DNA from: Ariolimax columbianus
Lineage: Eukaryota; Mollusca; Gastropoda; Stylommatophora; Arionidae
Direction: 5' to 3'
NCBI GenBank assembly: GCA_036924085.1
Contig: JAVGWX010000019.1
Span: 10,904,196-10,968,195, forward strand
Length of the DNA: 64,000 nucleotides
Made by a program: the position numbers and the translations under genes. This document shows, piece by piece, positions 45,600 through 56,849 of the stretch. Position 1 is the first letter of the stretch, and each line of letters begins with the position of its first letter. The notes beneath the pieces are model-generated. The model saw only the letters and a list, made by a program, of their open reading frames with translations, was not told the DNA's origin and made no database searches.

Positions 45600-45752
45600 G
45601 GGACATCCAAAGGCTAAGGAGGGCAACCCTACAGAAACGCCTGTTGAAATCGGATGCACTGAGCCACAGGCTTAACAAAATAAAACAGTGCAACGTAAAT
45701 ATCGCTGTAAACAGCGTACGAAGAAGAAGAAGAAGAAGAAGAAGAAGAAAAC
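45600..45752 (+). mobile_element. S2/B-type SINE, 5'-truncated, with (GAA)n tail
   Basis: It contains ctgttgaaatcggatgcact, then gcaacgtaaatatcgc and (GAA)9 at 45722-45749. It lies about 50 bp from the 54-bp array. Confidence 0.6.
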
Positions 45753-45804
45753 CACATTCTCTCCCTAATCCCAGGATGCATCCATTGATGTTCTTATTTG
45801 TAAA

Positions 45805-46292
45805 TTTATGGATATCCAGGTAGATAAATACTACTACCAACTTCAGATTATAGAACAATTTATGGATATCCAGGTAGATAAATACTACTACCAACTTGAG
45901 ATTATAGAACAATTTATGGATATCCAGGTAGATAAATACTACTACCAACTTGAGATTATAGAACAATTTATGGATATCCAGGTAGATGACGACTACTACC
46001 AACTTCAGATTATAGAACAATTTATGGATATCCAGGTAGATAAAGACTACTACCAACTTGAGATTATAGAACAATTTATGGATATCCAGGTAGATAAAGA
46101 CTACTACCACCTTGAGATTATAGAATAATTTATGGATATCCAGGTAGATAAAGACTACTTCCAGCTTGAGATTATAAAACAATTTATGGATATCCAGGCA
46201 TATTACGACTACTACCAGCTTGAGATTATAGAACAATTTATGGATATCCAGGTAGATAAAGACTACTACCAACTTGAGATTATTGAACTCTA
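45805..46292. repeat. 54-bp minisatellite, about 9 copies
   Basis: The unit tttatggatatccaggtaga plus 34 bp is 54 bp (18 codons), so both strands stay open (MDIQVDKYYYQLEIIEQF on plus). Substitutions are spread over all codon positions. The right edge abuts a LINE fragment at 46289. Confidence 0.95.
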
Positions 46293-46695
46293 ATGTCGAG
46301 TCCGTACTTCTGCACGCAGCAGAAACATTGAAAACTACCAAAGAAATTCACAGGCAACTCCAGTCGTTCGTAAAACAATGACTACGGATGATAATGAGAA
46401 TATGCAAGCAAGACACGGTGAGGAAGGAAAACATATAGAAAAGGAACCAACAACAACCAGTGAAGTAGCAGAGCAAACGTAGGAAATGGGATTGGATAGG
46501 CTACACACTGCTGAAATCATAATCAAACCTGACCAGACAGAAGAGAGGTAGACCAAGAAATACCAGGAGAAGAGGCTGTCAGAAGAACTTCGGCCCCAGC
46601 ACCTCAGTTGGAGAGAGCAGAAAGGGCAGCTCAAGACCGAACGTGTTGGAGGAGGGTTGTCAATGGTCTATGCCTTGAACAAAACGATGAACATT
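46289..46695 (+). mobile_element. LINE reverse-transcriptase C-terminus
   Basis: Plus-strand pieces VESVLLHAAETLKTTKEIHR, RRKWDWIGYTLLK, KRGRPRNTRRRG and VVNGLCLEQ follow the order of the C-terminal region of Jockey/RTE-like LINEs, with several stops. Same subfamily as the minus copy at 24895-25335. Its 5' end is cut by the 54-bp array. Confidence 0.8.
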
Positions 46696-47094
46696 AAGGA
46701 TGATAGTCGTCTTTGTCCCACGTCTATACTCTATGTTACCACCGGTCATATATTACTGAAGAGGGGTGTGTACGAAGCTAGCAACCTGGTAATGAATAAC
46801 CAACAGCTTCAGGAATAAAAACGACAAGAGTGCACGTAAATACTTTGTTCCAGGCATTCTGTAAGGGGGATGGATTAGTTGTGTGGGGCCATCTGCTTCA
46901 TATTACAGATAAGAATATTCGAAGTAGAAGGATAGACAGGGATCTGGAGGGTATCATGAACACCTGTACGTCAATTAGCAAAATATTTCCAGAGGTTTAT
47001 GTACCTGAAATGTTGACAAACACGCATTTGACACGATCAATAAAGAGTTCATACTTTATAGTCCAGCTGTACACGAGTCTAGAGATTTCATGGC
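46696..47094. other. no recognised feature
   Basis: A 90-codon frame (46830-47102) has no recognisable motif. Confidence 0.3.
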
Positions 47095-47152
47095 AGAAGT
47101 AGTTACATAGCAGATACTGCTGTCATGGATGAAATGTTAGAGACTTGTTTAA
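47095..47152 (-). mobile_element. SINE S3 fragment
   Basis: gcagatactgctgtcatgga, then gaaatgttagagacttg, matches 42745-42780. Confidence 0.4.
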
Positions 47153-47154
47153 AC

Positions 47155-47590
47155 TCAAGTCAAGTCAAGTCATCTCGTAACCGGTGAGGTATGTGGGATA
47201 CACATAAGGACATACCCACAGCCAAACGCCACCCCTCTCTGTCAGGGTCGCTGCCTATGCCTCCTCTGGTTGGAGATTGGTCCATTCTTTTATGTTGTCC
47301 TCCCATCTCTTTTTAGCATGACCGCTTCGCTGTCCGTCTTGCATATTTCCAGCCAGGATCGTATTTGCAAGACCGTTTGATCTCTGTATGTGCCCATACC
47401 AAGCAAGTTTCCGTTTATGACCGTTGCCAATAGGTCTTAAAAAGGCCCTATTGCTGTTTTAATTCTTGTTCATATTTTTCGTATTTTCTCATTTCTAACT
47501 AGGCCTTTGTATGTGACGTTAAGAAGTCTTCCGAAACAACTCACCCCAAGGCCTGTATCCTCCGTTGCAGTTCAGCTGTAATTGTTCATG
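47155..47590 (-). mobile_element. RTE-like LINE C-terminus
   Basis: The minus strand gives GHIQRSNGLANTILAGNMQD, then GHAKKRWEDNIKEWTNLQPE, a stop, and an ending MCIPHTSPVTR-like run. WEDNIKEWT is characteristic of the C-terminal end of RTE-type LINE proteins in invertebrates. The left end has a short agtcaagtca repeat that may be the tail junction. Confidence 0.8.
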
Positions 47591-47627
47591 GTTAAACTAC
47601 ATCTAACCTTTTAACGAGGTCGTAGTC

Positions 47628-48165
47628 GTACTCTTAGTTGACCTGTACTTCTACGGGGGCAGATACCCCTGTGCAGGTCCCACCTCTGGTAGGAGCTGGA
47701 TGTAGCCGGGACGAGGATTTCCTGCTTTGCAGACTAGGCTCGAGCAGCTTATTACTCCGCTGCGTTGAGACAAGTGCTGTGGAGGGTGGGTACCGATGTG
47801 CGAGTCCATCTTAATAGACTCAAACACTTGAGCAAAGTTGACCCAGAAACTGTTAGTCGCTTTCTATGCTGCTTTTAAAATACCACCTAATCATGCCGGT
47901 GTTATGCCATGTCACACAGTTAGTCGCCACCTACAAATGCTCTTTGTGGGGCAGTGGGGCTAAGCTTGTCCTTGTCATTCACAAAGAGCCCGGCGGACCA
48001 GTCGGATATGTAGTGAACAGATCCCTTTTTAGCTCCCATTTCTTGACTAACAGTAAACCAGGTAACAATTTACAGCTGAGTCGACTGGATAGATAACATG
48101 AATGGAAACTGATACTTTTGCCGCAAGAAACTAGCTCTGAACCACTATAATACCGTGATGCTCAT
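47628..48165 (-). mobile_element. tRNA-headed retroelement family E, copy 2
   Basis: It aligns with 12245-12620 over most of its length (gctggatgtagccgggacga, caagtgctgtggagg, gccggtgttatgccatgtca). On the minus strand a head at 48095-48165 has ATAGTGGTTCAGAGC (A-box-like), and the block at 48050-48090 is the shared CAGCTGTAAATTG domain. No TSD resolved. Confidence 0.65.
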
Positions 48166-48299
48166 TCCAAGATTAAGGTTTTTAAAAAAAAAACAAAAAA
48201 AAACACATCATTACGGATGAGCAGTGTCAATGATTAATCTGTACCTACAACTGCAGGAGTAAGATACAGAGAAGCCTTACATTTCCTGTGTGATTGATA

Positions 48300-48431
48300 A
48301 TTAAGTGAAGGTCCATCACTGCAGTTAGCAGTAAGCCATAACTTAGAGAGCATTACAAATCATGTGTTTATTGTCGTGATCCAAAGAGACGTGACTGCGG
48401 TTGGCAATAAGAGATAACATAGAGTTACTGT
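48300..48431. repeat. diverged local duplication
   Basis: gtccatcactgcagttagca, then atccaaagagacgtgactgc, is repeated in diverged form at 49045-49145. The segment between them is filled by an S1 SINE and element A copy 6. Confidence 0.4.
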
Positions 48432-48699
48432 GGATGGGAGCCGCGTAGCGCAGTGGTTAGCGCGCTGGCTTCGCATCTGAGTGGTCCTGGGCTCATTCCT
48501 CAGTTGAGGCGGTAATGTTTTTTTCAGACCGCAATGGCTCCCGGGTCGACCCAGCCTTAAATGTTCAGTCCGGTAAGTAAAAGCGGCGAGGGAGAGGAGA
48601 TTGCTACCGCCCTCATATAGCCGAGCCTTTGAAATGTGAGATCGCTAACACCTCACAGTAATGCTATGGGATAATTTACTTTACTTTACTTACTGTTGT
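48432..48699 (+). mobile_element. SINE S1, full-length copy, plus strand
   Basis: A tRNA-like head with GTAGCGCAGTGGTTAGCGCG (A box) and CCTGGGCTCATTCC (B box), then cggtaatgtttttttcagac, the ggtcgacccagcc body and a tail of repeated ttact. A probable 7-bp TSD ttactgt lies at 48425-48431 and 48700-48706. Element A copy 6 starts directly after. Confidence 0.85.
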
Positions 48700-48930
48700 T
48701 GTTTCCAATGCCCGCAATGAGTTTACTCTTTTGTGCGCCCTGGAAAGGATGTTAAGAAGCGAGTTCTAGTCATATCTCGAGCATGCTGATGAAGGTGGAC
48801 CGCGGCCCTCCAGACGGTTGTGCTATGCTGGGCTTCATCTGCGTGGCGCTCACTACTACGGGGCACATCTATCTACATCTCGTCAGCCAGGCTGCCTTGA
48901 CAACATCCGGTTTCAAGGGAACGCTAAATG
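48700..48930 (+). mobile_element. dispersed element A, copy 6
   Basis: Short GTT head, atgcccgcaatgagtttact, cgagcatgctgatgaaggtg, tgctgggcttcatctgcgtg, cgtcagccaggctgcc. It ends before the tandem tail. Confidence 0.7.
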
Positions 48931-49149
48931 GAACAGAGATTGTCGTCTTGTTCAGTGTATTGACGTCCTGATCATCATTATGTGCATGACTAGAATAACG
49001 GCTCAGTTCCCCATACCTTACAGCAGAACTACATATCTTGTCTGATTCATCAGTAAGTAACGGTCTATCACTGCCGTTGGAAATAAGACAACTCAGAGCA
49101 GTACTATGTGTCCTGTGGTCGTCATCACGATGCAAAGAGTCAACACCGC

Positions 49150-49636
49150 TGTTGCTACCTTGGAAGGTCGCCCGAATCAATGTATTTTCGTGCTTTTTAA
49201 AAGAGATTTATAAGACACATTGTTTCACACTGCGAGATTGCCAGTCCCTTGATACCGTCACTTAGCTCATTGATGCAACATACATATTCAGATAAAGATG
49301 TTACTTGTTATTTCACCCTTCTTCTCAGGTATCACATGTAAATCACGTACTGGTTTTCTGCAGCCTTCACATCAGCAGTGGCTACGTGCTTCACAGTAAG
49401 CACTCATTCAACCTGTGTACGTCATGCACATAACAAGTACATCTGTCCCTAACTCTGTTTGCACTCAAGGACAGACAACGTTATTAAAGGGGGTTAACAA
49501 TCTAGGCCCAAAAAACAGATTGTCTCTGAAAGGACTAGCCAAAGATTATATAACTCGTTCTTTCAATGGATTCTTGTTAAGCGGTAATTAGTGACCGTAA
49601 GAGCGAAATGGAAAAGAAAAAGGATACAGAAGTGGC
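49150..49636. other. no recognised feature
   Basis: No motif or repeat recognised. Confidence 0.3.
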
Positions 49637-50425
49637 TTCTTAACTTAACGTCTTTATACTGGTTTAGAAGACTCTAGAGTTTGTATACTACCAGATTCAT
49701 TTACGTTTCCTGAATCTAAAAGCTATGCGCATCACCCTGGGGGCAACTCTTCCCTTTCTCTCTCCTCTCACCTCACTCTGTTTCATTTGACTATATCCTA
49801 TAGTCACACCCTTGCACAACTTTCACACGCGCCCTCGTGGTAAAGCCCTTCCATTGCACTTTGGTTGGGCTAGCTTCTGAGGGTGCACAAACCTAGCATA
49901 GGTACATACAGACGCACACATGCATCCAAGCACTGGTTTATGCGTCCTGATATCGCCCAATTGACTACGGTCTGGGGTGGAAAATGGCGCGCCTCCGCCA
50001 GTAGAAACTAGTGAGGCAAACATCTAAGCAACAACAGCTATGCGCATTCAATCTGTTCTTAAATGTATAAAGATTCTTGCCCTTTTTTCCTTGCGCGAAT
50101 CATTCCTATTTCATTACTCATTTACATTGATATGTTAAATTTCAACAAGTTATGAACAAGTTATGTACATTTGTATTGCACAAAGGATCAATAAAAACGA
50201 TTACAATTTTTTTTTTATATGCCTCACTAGTTCCTGAAACAATGCATTCCAAGCATTCCCTCCTCTCTGACGTAAACAATACTTCCTAATATCTCATATT
50301 TGGTCAATTTGTAGCTATGCACTATTGTTCTTGAAGGTGGTTGTATTAAAAAAAAAATGGTAATAGTTGAATTTATCCTTTCCTTTGATTATCTTATAAT
50401 CCTGTATTAAGTCAAATCTATGCAC
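49637..50425 (-). mobile_element. CR1-like LINE 3' end split by insertions
   Basis: Outer parts 49637-49732 and 50036-50425 align with the LINE tail at 14478-14790 (taacgtctttatactggttt, aaagctatgcgcat, acaatgcattccaagcat, cctgtattaagtcaaa). Element H is inserted at 49733-50035. A second stretch, about 50087-50218 and ending in a T-run, also has no counterpart and may be another insertion. Confidence 0.8.
49733..50035 (+). mobile_element. short retroelement H, copy 1
   Basis: A 303-bp element flanked by a perfect 12-bp TSD agctatgcgcat (49721-49732, 50036-50047), inserted into a LINE tail. It starts caccctgggggcaactcttc and ends ctaagcaacaac. No tRNA A/B box or coding frame is recognised, so its pol III or LINE origin is open. 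Nearly identical to the minus-strand copy at 61589-61916, so both are young. Confidence 0.9.
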
Positions 50426-50799
50426 ACGAGAGAAACAACTGGCACACTTGAATCCCTGCTGTTCACTGATGTGAGATCATTGCCAAATGTCAGAAAGTCA
50501 AAAGCTATCCTTTTGTTCTTCACTTGTTTGACGTTCGGGTGCACATTTGACTACGGGTATTAAGTTTGTGGGTGGTTGCCTTCTAGCGACTTACGACCAG
50601 GGGAACGTGCATGTTTAGGTTGTGCAGTCTCCAGGATTTTCCCGTTGACATTTAGCCTACCCAGCAGTATAGGGATAGCACTATGTCTTTGGCGATGTTG
50701 GAAACCAGCAATCTGTCATTGTGTGAGGTCGTGCTGCAGGACGTTTTCCACGATTACCTCTAGGAGGTATACGAGCATAGATGGAACAATGTTCAAGTT
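50426..50799. other. no recognised feature
   Basis: A 120-codon frame starting at 50576 runs into the LINE-like region; its first half carries no motif. Confidence 0.3.
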
Positions 50800-51070
50800 T
50801 ATTAGCTACGGCGCGCGCTGCTGGATAGGACACCCGTTACGGAAGTCAGCTGGAATGTTACAAGAGTCTCTTTCCTGGAATACGCAGAGAAAAAGTATTA
50901 AAATCAAATATGAGAAAGGTGACTCGAGACAAACTTAAATGAAGAAGGAAAGACGCGGAGAGAACTGGGATAGATGAATCAGGACAGGAGCCAATCCCGT
51001 AATAGGAGAATGAACCATGAACAATAAGTCAGCACAGACAAGGAACGTAGAAGGCGACCGAGATATGGTT
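50800..51070 (+). mobile_element. LINE C-terminal fragment, decayed
   Basis: Pieces such as RCWIGHPLRKSAGMLQ, SLSWNTQRK and, further on, KKERRGENW follow the order GH.LRK, W(N/Q)PQ.K, W.EL seen in the LINE copies at 24895 and 46289. Frameshifted and short. Confidence 0.5.
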
Positions 51071-51699
51071 TTCCCCACATATGTTAAGAATAATATGAAT
51101 AGACTAATATGTTACTGCACATGAATTAACACGCAGATAAAGTGTGGATGTATTGACGGCTTTTGGTCTTTACGGAGCTGAACATGTTTTGATTGATATA
51201 ATTAATTGTGCTTAACCAATGGTAACACGAGCGAGTGTGGGGAGAAGGATGGAAATAGGATCCCTGTCACCTTCTGTTCATGTCGGAAAGAGTTACTAAA
51301 GAATGTTGTGCTTGTGGCGGACAACATCATCATGTTAAAAAAAACACTACCGTTATAATCAGCCACGGCAGAAGTTGCGATACAGGCTTCCTGTAAAACT
51401 GTTAATACATGTGATTCACAAGAAATAATAGCAGTAAATGATTGGAAATTATTGGAAATGGGATTTCTATAAAATAGGCCGGCTGCACTGGGGGTATTTG
51501 CTTCGTTTTAGAGCGAACATTTGAATGATTGGAAATGGGATTTCTTTTTCTGTACTGATGGCATATGCGTTATTTTTGAGCGAAAATGTGAATGATTGGT
51601 AATGATTGGAAACTGGATGTCTTTTAAACGTTCCAGCTGTACTGGGGGCATATGCTTCATATAGGAGCTAAAAGGTGGGTGAAAGAAATAAACTGTCAT
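51071..51699. other. local duplication of a short segment
   Basis: gaatgattggaaatgggatt-type blocks recur three to four times between 51430 and 51630, with ctgtactg..gcatatgc motifs between. Origin unknown. Confidence 0.4.
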
Positions 51700-52245
51700 C
51701 ATCAAGTGCCGTCGTCGCACGGAGGTTGACGGTAAAAAATCTGCAGCTGTCTCTGCCTCGCGCCAGGCTGGTACACGCAGTCAATTGTGTCCCGACCCCA
51801 TCCTGATGTTGCCTGTCCATCTGTACCTCTGTCGCCTTTTGGCTTTTTTGCTCTCCACTCTTCCCTCAAAACTAACCTTTAGCAGATTGTTATGTCGCGT
51901 GACATGACAAAAATATTTTATTTTCTGCTTTTGATTTTCATCAGAAGCATGTGTTCCACCTGCAGCTGCTCCAAAATCTCAACAGGGCTGTCATATCTTT
52001 CCAAGACACACGCCCGAGTCTTCTGAATACTCACATTTCAAATGCCTCAATACCTCAGGATGCCTCAGGATGACCGCCGCTTTTTTCGAAAAAATAATGG
52101 TTACTGTCTGACTGCGTAGGAAGAAGAAGAAAGAAGAAGAAATGCCTCAATACGCTTCTCCATTTTCTTTATCAGTGTCCAGGTTTCTACTCCATGCTAT
52201 ACATATATCTGTCCGCCCGTCTGTCTAAATAAACTGTAACAGTTT
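51700..52245 (-). mobile_element. LINE reverse-transcriptase C-terminus with nested insertion
   Basis: Minus-strand pieces in shifting frames: ENGEAY-like start, VEILEQLQVEHMLLMKIKSR, FEGRVESKKAKRRQRYRW-like basic run, and an ending SLRATTAL. This is the order of the C-terminus of an RTE/Jockey-like LINE. A short SINE tail is inserted at 52054-52139. Dead by stops and frameshifts. Confidence 0.75.
52054..52139 (+). mobile_element. 86-bp truncated SINE with (GAA)n tail
   Basis: Flanked by a perfect 14-bp TSD aaatgcctcaatac (52040-52053, 52140-52153). The tail ggaagaagaagaaagaagaa matches the tails of S2/B elements here. The remaining body is too short to name the family. Confidence 0.75.
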
Positions 52246-52804
52246 GCTAAGTTTTCCCTAACATGCCGTAATTGCAAGTCTAATGACCTACCCTAAAACT
52301 CGTTTATTTTACGTGTTATTTCTCTCTTATTCTTTATTACACGTTTTCAATCCTATGAATCTTTATCTCCTGTTTTTTTTTTTAATCCTTGTGTAAATAT
52401 TTATTTACATCCGTCATTGCCTAATGTCTCCCGCAATGTTTCCACATCCTGTTTTGCACGAAAAAGGTTACATGCGAGGGATGTGTCTCGCGTAGGAATG
52501 GAATAGCGGTAAAACTAGGACGTAGATGCAGTGAAGGGTAACGACATTGACACTGGGTAGAAGTTCATATAACCAGACTGGAAGATTTGTACTTGCGGGT
52601 AAACAGAGAGAATGGAACAGATGTCAAAGAAGGTATAAGTACTTGTATATGCAACACACTATTCGCAGGCCAAATGGTTGTATAGCGTGGCGTAGACAGC
52701 AACAGCTAATGGAGAAAAAGTCGTAAACCAAATCATCAAATAAGTATGATAAAGAAGAAAAAAAAAATAAAGAGCGAACAACTTGTAGGTAAATATGAAG
52801 AATA
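52246..52804. other. no recognised feature
   Basis: No motif; a T-run is present near 52373-52382. Confidence 0.3.
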
Positions 52805-52813
52805 CACACACAG

Positions 52814-52841
<28 letters not shown>
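52805..52841. repeat. (CA)n microsatellite
   Basis: Clean CA run leading into a CGCA patch and a short TA run. Confidence 0.9.
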
Positions 52842-52845
<4 letters not shown>

Positions 52846-52883
52846 GCACCAACGCACGCACGCATATATATATATAATTAGAT

Positions 52884-53252
52884 AAATAGAGAAATAGACA
52901 GACAGGCAGGCATACAGACAGATAGGCAGACAGACAGGCAGGCAGGCAGACAATCAGACAGACAGGCAGACAAACAGGCATGTAGGCAGACAGGCAGAAA
53001 GGCAGGTGGATAAAAAGATAGATAGATAGATAAAGGGATATAAGGATAGACAGATAGACATATAAATAGAAGGATAGACATTTAGATAGATGGATAGAAG
53101 GATATATAGATGGATATAAGAATAGATGGATAGATAGATGGATAGATAGATGGATAGATAGATGGATAAATGGATATATAAATGGATATAAGATGGATAG
53201 ATAGATGGATAGAGGATAGATAGATGGATAGAAGGACAGATAGATAGTTGTT
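52884..53252. repeat. GACA passing into GATA tetranucleotide array
   Basis: The left part is GACA/GGCA, the right part gatagataggatggatag. Frames on the minus strand are artefacts. Similar in type to Bkm-like repeats. Confidence 0.9.
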
Positions 53253-54025
53253 TAACCATGTGTATGTATTATGACAGAGTCCAGGTTTTCACTGGAGCTT
53301 TTCTATCTAGAATGTTACCACATGCGTCCACATCATTCAAGACCACACACAGCAAATAACATATCAAACGACATATAATAGACCGTATTTATTAACATTA
53401 CTAAAACCAATAAAAAACAGAACAATCATAACAACAATAAGCATTAACATTACATTAGTAATATTATGTATTTCGGAGGTTGTAAGTACAAGCTTTTGAA
53501 TATTACCCCCAGTTAATATATAACCCAGTTCTAGCCGCTGCACTCTCTTTTCTCCATCTGCACCCTCAACACACTCTCACAAACTCATCTTCACGATCGT
53601 ATTCTGTGCATTCACTCACACTCCGATTCCCACAGGCGGGTGATCCTTTCCTTACACACTCAGATCCCTTCAGGCAGGTGATCTTGACATTTCACATTCA
53701 ATCTGTTCAACGTATACTCACATGTGATCACACACTCAATCGATCTGCGTAGACACATACTCCAGAACATACCTCGTTCCCTCGGTGTCCTACACACGCC
53801 ACACACACGTCCAGATCTATTCTAGTCACAGGATGCCCAACAGACACCTTATAGATCCACTGGTCATGACTCAAAGGCGTATGCTGGTTAAGCCACCCTG
53901 TAATACATTCCATCTCTCTAACATTCGTAAAACAACCTATCAATCGCTCTTCTAGAAAGTATGTGGGCTTAACAGTCTCCTAGCTAAACTCTCATTTCTT
54001 TCGGATACAGTCTCCCAGCTGTCAG

Positions 54026-54069
<44 letters not shown>

Positions 54070-54492
54070 GCCAGTCTGCTTGAGTTAAACTTTGCCTAGT
54101 ATTATAAAGTCTCAAGCAGTATCAGGGTTGTCCAACTTGACCTCTGTGGGATGTCTGACTCAGCCATCACTCTAGTTTGGATCTACCTCCACTTAGTTGT
54201 TATTGGAACGAATCACTCTGAATTCCTGTCGCTCTAAAATGCCTCAGCAAGACCTGATGGCCTCTGTCTGTCGCTATCCCCCCACTACCCAAATCGGAAC
54301 GCCAGAGCGATCAGCTCATATCTCCTACCTGTACCAGACACATTCTTCCTCTCAACCCCACGTTTTCCTATGTCGACATAGTGTCGAGACTGTGAGTGAC
54401 CTTGGCACACATTCAGGTACCTTTGTTCTCAGAGTCGCTGACCTCATCACCCGTGCTCTTAAGGCGCATGCTCCGGCTGGAACTGTTACAGT
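53253..54492. other. unassigned sequence with (CT)n
   Basis: A (CT)n tract lies at 54031-54065. A 137-codon frame from 54197 has no recognisable domain before it enters a TA repeat. Two short similar blocks (cacaggcgggtgatcctt near 53631 and caggcaggtgatcttg near 53674) are present. An LTR was considered but no paired copy exists. Confidence 0.35.
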
Positions 54493-54493
54493 A

Positions 54494-54499
<6 letters not shown>

Positions 54500-54558
<59 letters not shown>

Positions 54559-54600
54559 ATATATAAATATATACATATATATATATATACACACACACAT
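54500..54600. repeat. (AT)n microsatellite
   Basis: Long alternating AT, with an ACAC end; able to form cruciforms. Confidence 0.9.
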
Positions 54601-54692
54601 ATTGTTCTAAAGAAACTATATCTGAAATATGATATTGGAATAAAATTATGAACAGTACTTTGATTTGTCGTTCAGAAGAAGGTGAAGAGTAG

Positions 54693-55091
54693 ACAGACAA
54701 AAATGCAGACATATAGACAGGCAGACAGACAGACGGACAGACGAACATACATACGAACACGAGGACAGACAGAGACGGACAGGCGGAGAGGCAGACAGGC
54801 ATATGGGCAGACAAACAGACGTAAATACACACGGACAGACAAGACAGACAGTCACACAGACGAACAAACAGACAGACAGACAAACAGACGGCCAAACGAA
54901 CATACAAACGGACATACGTACAGACTGACAGACGAACAGACTGACATGCCAACAGAGTGACAGACAGACGAACAGACGGACATACGAACATACAGGCAGA
55001 CAGATAGACAGACGGACTGACATACAGATCGACAAACTGACTGGCAGACGGACAGACGTACGTTCATGCAGACAGACAGGTAGACAGGTAT
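54693..55091. repeat. (GACA)n array, impure
   Basis: About 400 bp of ACAGACAG/ACGGACAG with many point changes. Cysteine/serine/valine-rich minus frames up to 161 codons are artefacts. Confidence 0.9.
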
Positions 55092-55799
55092 ATTTCGGAA
55101 AGGAACAGTAGCAATGACCAGCCTTGATCAATTCTCATCACAACATACCGGGCCATTGTATCATGACTTCACCAACGTTTCATGTCTGAAGGCAATGGCT
55201 GACATGGCATGAAATGAAATCTATCTCCACTAAGTTGTCCTATCTAGCCATAAACATGCCAAGTAAGGATGAGGGTTGTGTTTGTTCAAAGAGAAATATA
55301 TTATTTGGCTTAAGGCAGTGGTCGCCTTGTTTTGAATGGCCCGCGAGCACAAAGAATGAATTTTATATTTTTGAATTCTTTAACACTCATTTCTAAGTAC
55401 GGCTTATATAACCGAACGGCAGACTGCTGAGTTGAGTATCGAGAAAGATCTATGGGCTCCTCAAATAGCATATAATTTGCCCTTTGATTAGGGGCCATTT
55501 TACTCCAATTTGATTACATATTATCTCAACAAAACCAATTCAATTCTTCTCATTAGTTGAGCTGTATTTCAAACAATTGTATTCTACTTATTATTATTAT
55601 TACGTTACATTTTGTTAAATTAATTTATGGAAAACGTGCTGTTTTTATTTGTTGTTAAGTAATCCTACTTACATAAATATTATCGTTTGCCTGTTGGCCC
55701 GCAGAGCCTAACATATTTACTATTTGGCCATTTATAAAACAACATTGTTTGCGGGCCCCTGACAGATGATGATCCGGCCACCTGCATTAATTTAATGTT
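55092..55799. other. no recognised feature
   Basis: A/T-rich in 55560-55680; no motif. Confidence 0.3.
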
Positions 55800-55960
55800 T
55801 CTTAATGACAAGACTGAAGCCCACAAACTGGAAGAACCCACGAGGACACCCGTTGGAGAGATGACCTAACTGAAGTCATTGGTCCAAAAGAGTTTGTACA
55901 ACATTTGACCACCTGTCATCTGACACTTTAAACACCAGGGTTTACATATTACAGAACGAC
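55800..55960 (+). mobile_element. LINE C-terminal fragment, weak
   Basis: A plus-strand frame reads DTRWRDDLTEVIGP, similar to the TRW.D(D/E)(I/L) motif near the end of RTE-type LINE proteins. Short; a stop follows. Confidence 0.4.
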
Positions 55961-55966
55961 CGAAGA

Positions 55967-56115
55967 CCGATGAATCGGATCGAAAGGTGCAAATATCGCA
56001 GTCAAGCTGTAAACTAGCGACACGACGCATTCCGTTTTCTGGACTACATCTAGCTACTTGCAAAGCCATGTCCAGGTCTTGGTAGCGAGAAATTGAGAAT
56101 AAATGCAGAAAAAGA
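55967..56115 (+). mobile_element. SINE-like family B, copy 4, 5'-truncated
   Basis: It starts in the middle domain (gaatcggatcgaaaggtgca) and continues through gcattccgttttctggacta and the gagaataaatgcagaaa tail. Confidence 0.75.
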
Positions 56116-56849
56116 AAAACATATTACATACAGATTACATATAATGAAACCACATTTATGGAGGAGCAATTACAAACTCAATAGAATAAAACAGGGCTGG
56201 ATAGATATGACCACAGCAACGTCCCATCCATATTGTATAAGACGACTGAAGAAACTCTTCATAGATCTAGCAATCTTATAGTGTTCAACGATTGCTTCAG
56301 ATACCTTTACAACAAGTGCTTGGTACAGACTTCCTGTAAGGAACCCAGATGTAATGTCGTTGATGTCTTTCAGAAAATATGAAATAATGATAAAGTAAAT
56401 ACCACTATTCTCCATACTCCTCGCTATTTACACCAATAATTTCTTTCCGTCCGCCTGTTTCTTGTTCCTCCCATTTCTTCCCTCACCCAATTCCCTCACG
56501 ACCATAATCCATCGAGTGCCAGAAGATGTACAAAGCATTAGCCCCTAATTACTCTGTTGGCTGTTACAACAATAGAAACAACTGGAACTGAAAAAAAAGA
56601 GAAGTGAAAAAATATCATTTATTTCTAATGTTCGTGGCTGCTATCTTAAAGTATTCTCTCCAACAGTCGACGGATTTATGAATACTTTATGCGATGAGAG
56701 TCAAAATGGGAGATTGCTAATGGATTTCGTATGGATAAATGAGTCGTTTCCGACCTGATAATTGTAAGATGTATTGAACGGTTATCGATTTTGAGGGTTC
56801 TGCATTAGCGGTAATTAATTTCGTCCTAGATAGAGTAGCTTCGTTAGTG
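56116..56849. other. no recognised feature
   Basis: No motif in the small frames present. Confidence 0.3.

Noticed and set aside
48432..48505. functional tRNA gene
   Set aside because: It has A and B box similarity but continues into a SINE body with a target-site duplication, and the acceptor stem does not pair convincingly.
53253..54492. solo LTR
   Set aside because: No matching second copy, no clear TG...CA ends and no TSD were found.
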